Shown piece by piece: positions 8,855 to 17,601 of a stretch of DNA of 64,000 nucleotides. The stretch lies in assembly GCA_965198875.1 (NCBI GenBank), contig CBDAPU010000001.1, forward strand, positions 186,001 through 250,000, in the 5' to 3' direction. The notes beneath the pieces were generated by a model. It saw nothing but the letters and a program-made list of their open reading frames with translations, was not told the DNA's origin and made no database searches. The stretch comes from CBDAPU01 sp965198875. Its GTDB lineage: Bacteria > Pseudomonadota > Gammaproteobacteria > Eutrophobiales > Eutrophobiaceae. The translations under genes and the position numbers were made by a program. Each line of letters opens with the position of its first letter. The stretch's first letter is position 1.

Positions 8855-11404
8855 ATGATCGATAAAAATACCATCAAGCTCAGCCTTATGGCTTGCGCTC
8901 TTTTCTGGGTCACTGCAGATCCCGCAAGCGCGCAAAACATAGATGTCGGCCGCCGACCCATCGAAGAGATCATTGTTCTCAAAGATATCATTGTTACTGC
9001 AACAAAACGAGAAGAGAGCACGCAGGACATTCCTGTTGCCGTGCAAGCCCTCGGCGCTACAACACTAGAGCAAACCGATGTGGATATCTTCACGGATTAC
9101 CTGCTTCAGCTTCCTGGCGTCTCCGCCGGCGGTAGCGGGCCAGGTCAAGGCACCATTTATATCCGTGGCCTTGCGTCCACCACGCCAAATCTCACGACGG
9201 CGGGTGTTGCAGGTTTGGCGCCGAACGTTGCACTTTATCTTGACGAACAACCGGTTACGCAGGTGGGCAGGAATCTTGACGTCTACGCCGCAGACCTTGA
9301 CCGGATAGAAGTGCTATCAGGCCCTCAGGGAACACTGTTTGGGGCCAGCGCTCAGGCAGGCACCATCAGATTGATCACCAACCGGGCCAACATGAATAAA
9401 TTCGAAGCGCGAGTTGCAGGTGGCATGTCTTTCACTAAAGACGGCGAGGCGAGCGAGGAGATTGAAGCCATGATCAACTATCCGCTGATCGAGGGCAAGT
9501 GGGGTCTGCGCGCTGTGTTCTATGTCGATGATCAGGGTGGTTATATTGACAATGTGCCGGGCACGATCACAGCGGCTGACAGTGCGCGCTTTGCCTCTTC
9601 CGCACCTCGCCCGAACGGCGTGCCTACCTCGGATGGTTTTCAGGCCGGTGCGGACATCTCGGGCGTTAATTTCCTGCAGGGCAACAACCAACAACTCGTT
9701 GAAGAGGATTTTAACGATGCATCCTACACGGGTTTTCGCATCAGCTCCACATATGACGTCAATGATGACTGGAGCGTTAGCGCAAGCCACATCCGCCAGC
9801 GCATCGACAGTGAGGGCGTTTTCTTCTTTGATCCGGAACTTGATGACCCGGATGACCTGTCGGTTCAGCGCTATTCGCGCGATGAAATCGAGGATAGGTT
9901 TGACAACACGGCATGGACGCTTGAGGGCCGTTTGGGCGCCCTTGAGATGCTGTATACAGGCGCGTTCCTGAACCGGGATACAGAGCAAACGGTTGACTAT
10001 ACGGATTACCTCTTTGTTGGTCAGTACCTGCCTTACTATATCTGTGATGCATCGGTCACCTATCCGGAGAACGCGGCGCCATCGGGCGCCTGTCAGGCGC
10101 CAAACCTGTATGTGGACAGTGAAACCGAAACCGAAGTATCCACGCACGAGCTCAGGTTCACTACATCGGCGCAAAACCGCCTGCGCGGCACGTTTGGCGG
10201 CTTCTACAGTGAGCAGAAACTGGTTGAACGCAACAACTTCACCTACCCGGGCTCCACCAGCGTTGTCGGCTTCTCGCCGGACGCCATCGGTTGGCCGCAA
10301 AACGGCCCGCTGCCCGGATCAAGCGTAAGCGACCCCTCCGTGCGACCTGCCGGCGTGATCTTCTTCAATGACATCACCCGCACCGACAGGCAGCTAGGTC
10401 TTTTTGGCGAGGTGACCTATGGCCTGATCCCGGACACACTCGCACTCACTGGCGGTATTCGCTGGCACGATGTGGATGTGCGCCTCAAGGGCAGCGCCAA
10501 CGCCTCGTTTGGCAACCTTCGTGCACAGAGGGATGTGAACAGGTTCGGCACCAACCTGGACGTCCAGTTCGATGGCACGCAGGTGATCAACGGTGTGCCG
10601 GTGCCCCGTGGCGCTAAAGCGGATGGCGTCGTGTTCAGGGGCAATATCTCCTTAACGCCAAACGAGAACACGTTGCTTTACTTCACTTACTCTGAAGGTT
10701 TCCGTCCCGGCCTGCCAAACCGTCCGGCGGGTGCTGGCGGTGGCGCCGTGCCGGCCGTGGTGCGAACCGACGAAGTAACCAACTATGAAATCGGCTGGAA
10801 GCTCGATCTGCTTGAAAACACACTGCGCTTTAACGGTAGCGCCTTCCTGGTCGCGATCAGGGATCTGCAAACCACGATCTTTGACCCCAGGATCACGAAC
10901 CTGTTCTTCTCCGATAATGCGGCGGACGCCGAAATCAGGGGCATTGAAGGCGACATTATCTATGCCCCAAAAGCCGTACCGGGCCTACAGATTATGGGGG
11001 CCTTCTCCATTTTGGACACAGAGGTAACCGATCTGGTGGGCGCAAGTGTTGCGATCGCACAGCCCGGAGAAGACCTCTCATACGCACCGTCCTTCCAGGG
11101 CAACCTGCGGGTACGCTATGCGTGGCTCCTGTACGAGGACTTCGAGGCCCATATCCAGTCAACGATTGCCTATTCGGACTCGTCTTTCAGCGACCTGGCG
11201 CTAATTAACCGTGTCGAACAACATAGCTATCTGCTGGCAGGTTTGTCGGCTGGGGTCCGCAGGGAAAGCTGGTCCGTTGAAGTGTTCGGCGAAAACCTGA
11301 CCGATGAGCGGGCGCAACTGAACAACAACCTCGTATTCGACCGTGAGCGCATTACAATAAACAGACCCCGAACATTCGGGTTGCGCTTCTCGGTGGACTA
11401 TTAA
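8855..11404 (+). CDS. TonB-dependent outer-membrane receptor
   Basis: 849 residues with a signal peptide (cleavage likely after PASAQ, near residue 27). The plug-domain opening DIIVTATKREES is a degenerate TonB-box region common in proteobacterial receptors, followed by the plug (IYIRGLAS, LDRIEVLSGPQGTLFG) and a long beta-barrel ending in an aromatic residue (LRFSVDY). It takes up a ligand across the outer membrane using TonB-ExbBD energy. The ligand cannot be read; this non-siderophore class is often used for complex organic molecules. A sulfotransferase gene follows on the same strand after 82 nt. Confidence 0.9.
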   Translation: MIDKNTIKLSLMACALFWVTADPASAQNIDVGRRPIEEIIVLKDIIVTATKREESTQDIPVAVQALGATTLEQTDVDIFTDYLLQLPGVSAGGSGPGQGTIYIRGLASTTPNLTTAGVAGLAPNVALYLDEQPVTQVGRNLDVYAADLDRIEVLSGPQGTLFGASAQAGTIRLITNRANMNKFEARVAGGMSFTKDGEASEEIEAMINYPLIEGKWGLRAVFYVDDQGGYIDNVPGTITAADSARFASSAPRPNGVPTSDGFQAGADISGVNFLQGNNQQLVEEDFNDASYTGFRISSTYDVNDDWSVSASHIRQRIDSEGVFFFDPELDDPDDLSVQRYSRDEIEDRFDNTAWTLEGRLGALEMLYTGAFLNRDTEQTVDYTDYLFVGQYLPYYICDASVTYPENAAPSGACQAPNLYVDSETETEVSTHELRFTTSAQNRLRGTFGGFYSEQKLVERNNFTYPGSTSVVGFSPDAIGWPQNGPLPGSSVSDPSVRPAGVIFFNDITRTDRQLGLFGEVTYGLIPDTLALTGGIRWHDVDVRLKGSANASFGNLRAQRDVNRFGTNLDVQFDGTQVINGVPVPRGAKADGVVFRGNISLTPNENTLLYFTYSEGFRPGLPNRPAGAGGGAVPAVVRTDEVTNYEIGWKLDLLENTLRFNGSAFLVAIRDLQTTIFDPRITNLFFSDNAADAEIRGIEGDIIYAPKAVPGLQIMGAFSILDTEVTDLVGASVAIAQPGEDLSYAPSFQGNLRVRYAWLLYEDFEAHIQSTIAYSDSSFSDLALINRVEQHSYLLAGLSAGVRRESWSVEVFGENLTDERAQLNNNLVFDRERITINRPRTFGLRFSVDY

Positions 11405-11486
11405 CCGACTCAAAGCGGTGTCTCCGGAAGACACGAAATGGGACTGCATCTGAAGTTTCCTTCTCAGCCTCAGCGGATTACAGAAT

Positions 11487-13469
11487 GTGGATAACAATCA
11501 GGACGCAAGTATCTTGCGAGCAGCGCAAAAAAACCTTCACCGAGGCGATGTATCTGAGGCTCTCCTGAGCATCAGACCACTCCTCTCTGCCAACCCACGC
11601 CACGCAGAAGCGCTTTATGTAGCAGCGGTTTGCCATCGCTACGAAAACCAGTTTGAAAAAGCAGGGAAAGTATTGTCTTTGCTGCTGGCAACAGAGCCAA
11701 TGTTTGGCCGTGCGCACCAGGAGCATGGCCATTTACTTCTAGCCCAGGGTAGAAAAAGAGAGGCTTTAGCGGCATTTCAGCTCGCCTGCGACGCCAATCC
11801 ATCCCTTGAGGTAAGCTGGAGGGCAGTTTCAACGCTGCTCGCCGAGCGTGGTCAAATGACCTTGGCCAGTCAAGCTCTCGCACAAGCGGACCGACTGGCC
11901 GCGTTGCCCAAAGAGCTGTTTGCTGCCAGCAACTTTTTTCAGGAGCATCAGTTTTTGAAGGCGGAAGCCCTGTGTCGGAAGTTTTTGCAGGCAAACCCGC
12001 ATCATATTGAAGCCATGCGCCTGCTGGCCAATATAGGCGCGCACATTGGTGCACTTGAAGAGGCCGAGTTCCTGCTGGAAAGTGCCGCAGAATTTGCACC
12101 CGACAATGTTCAGGTGCGGCTTGACCATATAGCTATCCTGCGCAAGCGGCATAACTATGCGCGGTCTCTTGCGCAGGCCGCAGAACTCTTGGCTACCGAC
12201 CCTGAAAATCCGGTTTTTCAGTCGCATTTTGCTGTCGAATGCCTACAAGCCAATGACCTAAAAACCGCGCTTAAGATGTTTGATACCGTTTTGAAGGCAA
12301 TGCCATCTGATCCGTCAACCCTTACCTCTCGGGGGCATGTGCTGAAAACCGTCGGCAAACAGGATGAAGCGATCGCGTCCTACCGCGCCGCAATCAGTGC
12401 AAAATCCGACCATGGAGATGCCTTTCATGCGCTTGCAAATCTAAAAACATACTCTTTCCTGGACAGCGAGCATGAGGCGATGCTTGGCTTGGTGGATGCA
12501 CCGTTCATAAGTCAAACGACGCGTATTCAGCTCTGCTTCTCTCTGGGCAAGTCTTTTGATGATCGCGGTGACTACAGGCAAGCATTTAAGTTTTACGCGC
12601 GTGGCAATGATGGCAAGCGTCAGCAAAGCCGGTATTGTGCCGACCAGATGGATGACGAATTCGCCGCCCAGAAAACGGTTTGCACAAAAGAGATGTTTGA
12701 GCGCTTTGCTGGGGGAGGGCACTTGGCCGCGGACCCCATTTTTATCGTTGGCTTGCCCCGGGCGGGCTCGACCCTGCTTGAGCAGATTCTGGCGTCTCAC
12801 AGCCAGGTCGATGGCACGTTTGAACTGCCACATATCATTTCTCTGGCACACAAACTACGAGGCCGGCTGAAGATTGGTGCGCCTTCCGGATACCCGCACG
12901 GGCTAGCAAACCTCATGCCCGAGCAGCGGGAGCATTTTGGCGAGGCCTACATCAACGATACCCGCAGATACCGGACTGGCGCACCATTCTTTATTGACAA
13001 AATGCCGAACAATTTCCGTCACATCGGGCTTATTCAGTTGATCCTGCCGAATGCCAAAATCATCGATGCACGCCGTCGGCCGATGGACTGCTGCTTTAGT
13101 GCTTTCAAACAGCTGTTTGCTGAGGGGCAGGAGTTCACCTATGGCCTTGAGGAGATTGGTCGCTACTACACGGGCTATGTCGGCCTGATGATGCATTGGG
13201 ACAGGGTGCTACCCGGCAAAATACTTCGTGTGCATTATGAAGACGTCATCGCAGATGTTGAAACCCAGGTCAAGCGCATACTGGATTATTGTGAATTGCC
13301 CTTTGAGCAAAACTGTATCGATTTCCATAAAACCGTACGCGCCATACGCACACCAAGCTCTGAGCAGGTGCGTGAAAAAATCAACACTCGCGGCCTCGCC
13401 AAGTGGCAGCCCTATGAAGACTGGCTCGCACCCCTGACCGATGCGTTAAGCTCAATAACGGCGGACTAA
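11487..13469 (+). CDS. Tetratricopeptide-repeat sulfotransferase
   Basis: 660 residues. Roughly the first 390 are tandem TPR helices (repeats such as NPRHAEALYVAAVCHRYENQ). The C-terminal part is a sulfotransferase domain with a PAPS 5'-phosphosulfate loop at about residues 415-435 (FIVGLPRAGSTLLEQIL). The enzyme should transfer sulfate from PAPS to a hydroxyl or amine; the acceptor is unknown, and the TPR part probably binds a protein partner or substrate. The start is GTG at 11487, 82 nt after the TonB receptor, so the two genes probably form an operon. No signal peptide is visible. It converges on the csaA-like gene with only 5 nt between stops. Confidence 0.87.
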   Translation: MDNNQDASILRAAQKNLHRGDVSEALLSIRPLLSANPRHAEALYVAAVCHRYENQFEKAGKVLSLLLATEPMFGRAHQEHGHLLLAQGRKREALAAFQLACDANPSLEVSWRAVSTLLAERGQMTLASQALAQADRLAALPKELFAASNFFQEHQFLKAEALCRKFLQANPHHIEAMRLLANIGAHIGALEEAEFLLESAAEFAPDNVQVRLDHIAILRKRHNYARSLAQAAELLATDPENPVFQSHFAVECLQANDLKTALKMFDTVLKAMPSDPSTLTSRGHVLKTVGKQDEAIASYRAAISAKSDHGDAFHALANLKTYSFLDSEHEAMLGLVDAPFISQTTRIQLCFSLGKSFDDRGDYRQAFKFYARGNDGKRQQSRYCADQMDDEFAAQKTVCTKEMFERFAGGGHLAADPIFIVGLPRAGSTLLEQILASHSQVDGTFELPHIISLAHKLRGRLKIGAPSGYPHGLANLMPEQREHFGEAYINDTRRYRTGAPFFIDKMPNNFRHIGLIQLILPNAKIIDARRRPMDCCFSAFKQLFAEGQEFTYGLEEIGRYYTGYVGLMMHWDRVLPGKILRVHYEDVIADVETQVKRILDYCELPFEQNCIDFHKTVRAIRTPSSEQVREKINTRGLAKWQPYEDWLAPLTDALSSITAD

Positions 13470-13474
13470 TACCC

Positions 13475-13816
13475 TCAACCCAGCCTTGCGCCGTTTTCAA
13501 CTTTTTGATCAGGCACGGCCAACACGACAGCGCCGTCTTGCCGATAAAAACCGGTGATCAGGCATTCCGACATCATCGGGCCGATCTGTTTTTTCGGGAA
13601 ATTGACCACCCCCACAACCTGCCTGCCAATCAGCTCTTCAGGCGTGTAGAGCTCCGTTATCTGCGCGCTGGACTTCCTCACCCCGATTTCTGGGCCAAAA
13701 TCCACCTGCAGAACATAAGCGGGTTTACGGGCTCTCTTCAATACCTCGGCCGACAGGACCGTGCCCACACAGATCTGTACACGCTCAAAATCAGCCCATT
13801 CGATGGTCTCACTCAT
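13475..13816 (-). CDS. csaA: CsaA-like tRNA-binding-domain protein
   Basis: A 113-residue single-domain protein of the tRNA-binding OB-fold family (CsaA / MetRS C-terminal-like). The typical core is present: FERVQICVGTVLSAEV, then VLQVDFGPEIGVRKSSAQI and VVGVVNFPKKQIGP. CsaA is described as a secretion-related chaperone and binds tRNA in related proteins; here the function is inferred from the fold. The ATG at 13816 is preceded by AGGTGAGAG at a normal spacing. Confidence 0.85.
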   Translation of the reverse strand: MSETIEWADFERVQICVGTVLSAEVLKRARKPAYVLQVDFGPEIGVRKSSAQITELYTPEELIGRQVVGVVNFPKKQIGPMMSECLITGFYRQDGAVVLAVPDQKVENGARLG

Positions 13817-13890
13817 CTCTCACCTGTTAATACCCTCGCCCTTATCAGGAAGTGGCTATGTTCGTCATACTTGATCAAGCGTATCATCGA

Positions 13891-14031
13891 TCAGTCGATC
13901 AGTCGCTTCTCGGAAAAACCATACACATCATAGCGCTTGAGCGGTGTTAAGACCTTGTAAAAGATGTTTTCCCTGAAGCGGTCTTCGATGTCCCCTTCTT
14001 TTTTTATCTGGGCTTTTTTGCCTTTCGCCCC
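13891..14031 (-). pseudogene. Possible C-terminal gene remnant
   Basis: Reading the - strand gives a 46-codon frame with protein-like composition (RFRENIFYKVLTPLKRYD, then VYGFSEKRLID and a stop). It has no start codon and an in-frame TAA directly upstream at 14032-14034. It lies between trxB and csaA on their strand. I do not recognise the family. It may be the tail of a decayed gene or chance. The rest of the 13817-14127 gap shows nothing else. Confidence 0.22.
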
Positions 14032-14127
14032 TTATGCTCTACCGGGTTCAGATCGGGTGCGTATGAAGGCGGATATTAAAGGCCATAACCTGCTTTTCGG
14101 ATGGCGCCCTGACGTCCTGATCCTTTT

Positions 14128-15078
14128 TTATAATGCATCCAGAAACTTCTCGGCGTCCAGGGCGGCCATACATCCGAATCCGGCGGAGGTCACCGCCTGG
14201 CGATAGACCTGATCGGCTACATCACCCGCGGCAAACACGCCGGGCACACTGGTGGCGGTGACATCGCCGTTGAGCCCACTGTTAATAACAATATATCCAT
14301 CTCTCATGTCTAATTGCCCGGCAAAGATCGCCGTATTGGGCACATGCCCGATAGCAATGAACACGCCTTTTAAGTCCACTTGTGTTGTTTCGTTCGATGT
14401 CACATGCCGTATTTTCATGCCCGTCACACCGGTATCATCCCCTAACACCTCCTCGAGCACATGATCCCGGTGGATGGTGAGGTTAGCATTTTTCTCTTTG
14501 GCAAATAACTTATCCTGCAGTATTTTCTCTGCGCGAAATGTATCTCGTCGATGAACGAGGATCACCTCTTTCGCAATCCCGGCAAGATACAATGCCTCTT
14601 CCACAGCCGTATTGCCACCGCCGATGACGGCCACCTTCTCACCTTTATAGAAAAAACCATCACAGGTAGCACAGGCGCTGACGCCCTTGCCCATGAACGC
14701 CTGCTCTGACGGCAAACCCAGATATTGGGCGGATGCGCCGGTGGCGATGATCAGTGCATCACAGCGATAACTACCGGCATCACCGCCTAGATAGAATGGC
14801 CTTTGGCTTAAATCAACCTGGTTGATATGATCAAAAATAATTTCGGTGTTGAAGCGCTCGGCATGTTCTCGCATGCGCTCCATCAGCGCAGGGCCCTGCA
14901 GCCCGGCAACATCACCAGGCCAGTTATCGACATCGGTCGTGGTGGTCAACTGCCCGCCCATTTCAAGCCCGGTAATGAGCACGGGACTTAAATTGGCCCG
15001 GGCGGCATATACGGCGGCAGAATAGCCGGCCGGGCCTGAGCCCAAAATAAGCACTTTTGCATGTTTCACTTCTGACAT
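14128..15078 (-). CDS. trxB: Thioredoxin-disulfide reductase
   Basis: 316 residues, the normal length for the low-molecular-weight bacterial enzyme. An N-terminal FAD-binding GxGxxG (LGSGPAGYSAAVYAARA), the redox-active Cys136-Ala-Thr-Cys139 (SACATCDGFF), the NADPH-binding GGGNTAVEEALYL and the C-terminal FAD motif GVFAAGDV are all visible. It reduces thioredoxin with NADPH in the cytoplasm. The start at the ATG at 15078 matches family N-termini. Confidence 0.95.
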   Translation of the reverse strand: MSEVKHAKVLILGSGPAGYSAAVYAARANLSPVLITGLEMGGQLTTTTDVDNWPGDVAGLQGPALMERMREHAERFNTEIIFDHINQVDLSQRPFYLGGDAGSYRCDALIIATGASAQYLGLPSEQAFMGKGVSACATCDGFFYKGEKVAVIGGGNTAVEEALYLAGIAKEVILVHRRDTFRAEKILQDKLFAKEKNANLTIHRDHVLEEVLGDDTGVTGMKIRHVTSNETTQVDLKGVFIAIGHVPNTAIFAGQLDMRDGYIVINSGLNGDVTATSVPGVFAAGDVADQVYRQAVTSAGFGCMAALDAEKFLDAL

Positions 15079-15333
15079 AGGCGATGATCAATATGGAGAC
15101 GATTTAAGATCGGCCCCTGAGGCACGGAGAAAGAAGAATATAGGGCTTGATGATCGCTTTTTAAAGTCGCTTTATTGATGCGCCCTAACCTTGCCCAAAG
15201 TTTCCCTTAGCGACACATCCCTATAAAACTTATCACCTTAGGCCTTATGATGTTATGCGGGATATGCAAGATAGAACCTCGGCCAATTTCCATCTTCTGT
15301 ATTTCCATACCGTTTGCTCCCCCTGTTTATGGG

Positions 15334-16629
15334 CTACTCCGGTGGCGCTATTTGATAATCAATACAGTCTTTTAGCCACGCCACATAAGAGAGCAGGTTG
15401 ATATCCCGGTTTTTGTCACAAACAAACTGTATGCCGATGGGCAAACCGCCAAGCCCTGTTGTTAGCGGCATGCTCACACAGGGCGTCTGCAAAAACGTCC
15501 AGATGCGATTGAACATGGGATCGCCTGTATTTGACAGCCCAGCCGGCGCCTCACCCGCTGCAGCAGGGGTTATGATCAGATCCGCTTGCTTAAATACCGT
15601 ATCCAGAAATTGCCCGCCCCTTTCGAAGGCATCCCGAAACTCTTCACGAAATGCCGGCCCAACCATACGGCCTGCCGCTACCAGGTCTTTGGTTTGTTGT
15701 TTTACCTTATCCGGGTTTTCATCCACGATGCACCCCAGTGATTCATTCGCACCCTGCGCCAGGTAATCTGCATGTGTTTCCATTAACCCTTGCAGGGGAC
15801 CTTCATCCGGCTCGATGACCTCTATTCCCTTTGACGCCAGGGAAGCGACAAAATCAGAAACAACCAACCGCATGTATTCCTCGGCATTGCCCCATGCCGG
15901 GGTTTTCACAAAGGCGACAACACCGGGCTGGGCAGCTTCGAGGCTGCCCCTGTCCTTGCCCGAGAGAACATCATGCAATACAGTCAGATCCTCAATGGAG
16001 CGACTAAACAGGCCTAATGTATCCAGCCTGGGCGCTAACGGATGGACGCCGCTCAGGGGATAGGCATCGTAAGTAGGCTTAAATCCCACTATGCCGTTAT
16101 AACTGGCTGGGCGAATGATTGAACCGGCGGTTTGCGTGCCTAACGCCACTGGCACATGAAAATCAGCGACAGCCGCCGCCGAGCCGCTGGAGGAGCCACC
16201 CGGGGTGTGCCTGGTATTGTGTGGATTCGTTGTCTTGCCGGGGGCATAAAAGGCAAACTCCGTGGCGATGGTCTTGCCCATCATGATCGCACCACTGTCT
16301 TTTAACCGCTGCACACATGCCGCATCTCTATCAGGAAAATACCCCTGATAGACCTCAGAGCCATAGCCGGTGGGCATATCGGCCGTATCGATCACATCTT
16401 TGAGCCCTACGGGAACGCCATGCAAAGGCGAGGAGGCGGGTCTTTCATCACAGGCCCTCGCCTGGGCTAACGCCTGCTCAGGGTGCAGATATGCCCAGGC
16501 TTTGACCGCCTCTTCTTTTGAATGGATCCGCGCCAGACAATCGCCCACCAAGTCAACGGATGTGAATTGACCATTGGCGATCCCGCTTGCAGCCTGTGTT
16601 GCGCTCAGTTGATATAAGTTTAAGGGCAT
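15334..16629 (-). CDS. Amidase-signature family hydrolase
   Basis: About 431 residues with the amidase signature. The catalytic Lys is probably Lys77 (VPVGLKDVI), the glycine/serine-rich loop is GGSSSGSAAA (about residues 144-153), and the nucleophile is probably Ser170 (TQTAGSIIRP). Enzymes of this family hydrolyse amide bonds in compounds ranging from simple amides to Glu-tRNA(Gln); an isolated gene like this is more likely catabolic than GatA. The open frame continues upstream to 17073, but the added residues do not resemble the family, so I place the start at the ATG at 16629. No strong ribosome-binding site precedes it. Confidence 0.85.
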   Translation of the reverse strand: MPLNLYQLSATQAASGIANGQFTSVDLVGDCLARIHSKEEAVKAWAYLHPEQALAQARACDERPASSPLHGVPVGLKDVIDTADMPTGYGSEVYQGYFPDRDAACVQRLKDSGAIMMGKTIATEFAFYAPGKTTNPHNTRHTPGGSSSGSAAAVADFHVPVALGTQTAGSIIRPASYNGIVGFKPTYDAYPLSGVHPLAPRLDTLGLFSRSIEDLTVLHDVLSGKDRGSLEAAQPGVVAFVKTPAWGNAEEYMRLVVSDFVASLASKGIEVIEPDEGPLQGLMETHADYLAQGANESLGCIVDENPDKVKQQTKDLVAAGRMVGPAFREEFRDAFERGGQFLDTVFKQADLIITPAAAGEAPAGLSNTGDPMFNRIWTFLQTPCVSMPLTTGLGGLPIGIQFVCDKNRDINLLSYVAWLKDCIDYQIAPPE

Positions 16630-16904
16630 AGTCAACAAACAATCTGCATAAAACTGGACCCCTCGGCATGGCAACCCGGTTATGCCATCAATAGCAGGTA
16701 AGACCACAGCCACATGAGGGGAGAGGATGCCAGCATAACAAACGACTAAACACACCAGCAAACAGCTTGCCCCGGTTACGTGCACCAAAGCCATCATAAA
16801 CCTGAGGGCATGACTGCAAAACCCGGACGCATCGTGGAACCGGCCAATCCACTCAGTAGAGATCAAAACAAACAGAGCATCTTCACCTGCTGTTGTTGTA
16901 CTGA

Positions 16905-17114
16905 TCACTATGGATAACAGCGGACAGCAACCCTGCCTCGCCGTACAGGCTCCCGGCGGGCTTGTCTGCCGAGACAAGCCCGGCCGGATTGCCGCGCCTG
17001 CGTGATGAGCTTGGGGTGACCACGTCCTGCGGCACCTGCACAGACTATGTCGAGCGTTGTCGGCGGGAGGCACTGGAGCCGGCGCTGTCGTTTTCCAGGC
17101 TGGCGTCAGCCTGA
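16905..17114 (+). pseudogene. Remnant of a Bfd-like [2Fe-2S] protein (C-terminal half)
   Basis: An open frame without an ATG ends in a segment (LRDELGVTTSCGTCTDYVER, then CRREAL) whose spacing fits the C-terminal half of bacterioferritin-associated ferredoxins, where a Cys-x-x-Cys pair follows a leucine-rich helix. The N-terminal Cys-x-Cys half expected in Bfd is missing, and a palindrome sits where it should connect. A Bfd-like gene would fit the neighbouring Fur-regulated receptor. Identification rests on one short motif, so confidence is limited. Confidence 0.35.
16957..16982. repeat. Perfect 11-bp palindrome with 4-nt loop
   Basis: CGGGCTTGTCT and its exact reverse complement flank a GCCG loop. 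No T-run follows on either strand, so it is not an obvious terminator. It lies within the possible bfd remnant and could be a small palindromic repeat element inserted there. Confidence 0.6.
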
Positions 17115-17470
17115 TTTTTATCTTCCGCCACGGGTTTATTTCGGGCTTATTTTATAGCCGCTACTGATAGACAAGCCATCGACACAGGAGAGTAAAAAGA
17201 GATTTTTCAGCAACTTCATCCACCGGTTTGATGGAAACCCGCCTGTTTTATTGCATCCGTCTCAAGTATGTTGTCTGCCTTCAGCCGGCCCCACGCAAGC
17301 CGGGTTCGCCCTCTCCCGACATCCATCACTCCCAAGCGCAGTCCCCCCCCCATCATCACCTCCGGCTGTTTAATGCTCTCAGCAGTGCATCCTTCACTCC
17401 AAGCGCGGTTTTCCCCTGCTTAAACTGACCGCAACAGGATATTCCATGATCTCGCCTCTGATCCTTGAAT

Positions 17471-17489
17471 GAGAATGATGATTATTTGT
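17471..17489. promoter_or_regulatory. Candidate Fur box 1
   Basis: The 19 bases starting GAGAATGATGATT match 13 of 19 positions of the classical Fur consensus (GATAATGATAATCATTATC). It lies about 110 nt upstream of the siderophore receptor start. Confidence 0.5.
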
Positions 17490-17508
17490 TGAAATAATGA
17501 TTGCAAAA

Positions 17509-17527
17509 CTAAATGATAATAATTATT
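17509..17527. promoter_or_regulatory. Candidate Fur box 2
   Basis: The core AATGATAATAATTAT matches 14 of 15 central positions of the Fur consensus. It lies 75 nt upstream of the receptor ATG and is the better of two neighbouring sites. Iron-dependent repression of the receptor is the natural reading. Confidence 0.68.
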
Positions 17528-17601
17528 ATTTAATATCAAAGATGTTTCCTGTTCGCAGGAGACTTCACTCAATGGGTAACTACATTAACGAGGAGTTGCT
17601 G

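Larger units (their letters stand above)
16630..17601. other. Long non-coding or decayed stretch upstream of the siderophore receptor
   Basis: Nearly 970 bases without an intact gene. It contains a frame ending in a Bfd-like cysteine motif (to 17114), a perfect 11-bp palindrome (16957-16982), and two Fur-box-like sequences (17471-17489, 17509-17527) just before the receptor. The section 17115-17460 shows no recognisable coding or structured element. The mixture suggests an eroded iron-uptake locus of which only the receptor is intact. Confidence 0.45.

Noticed and set aside
9317..10300. Long open frame (327 codons) on the - strand inside the TonB receptor
   Set aside because: It lies fully antisense to a receptor with clear signal peptide, plug and barrel, and its own sequence shows no domain.
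16630..17073. N-terminal extension of the amidase with a hydrophobic segment
   Set aside because: The extra residues do not match amidases, and ATG 16629 gives the normal family start. A secreted amidase is conceivable but unsupported.
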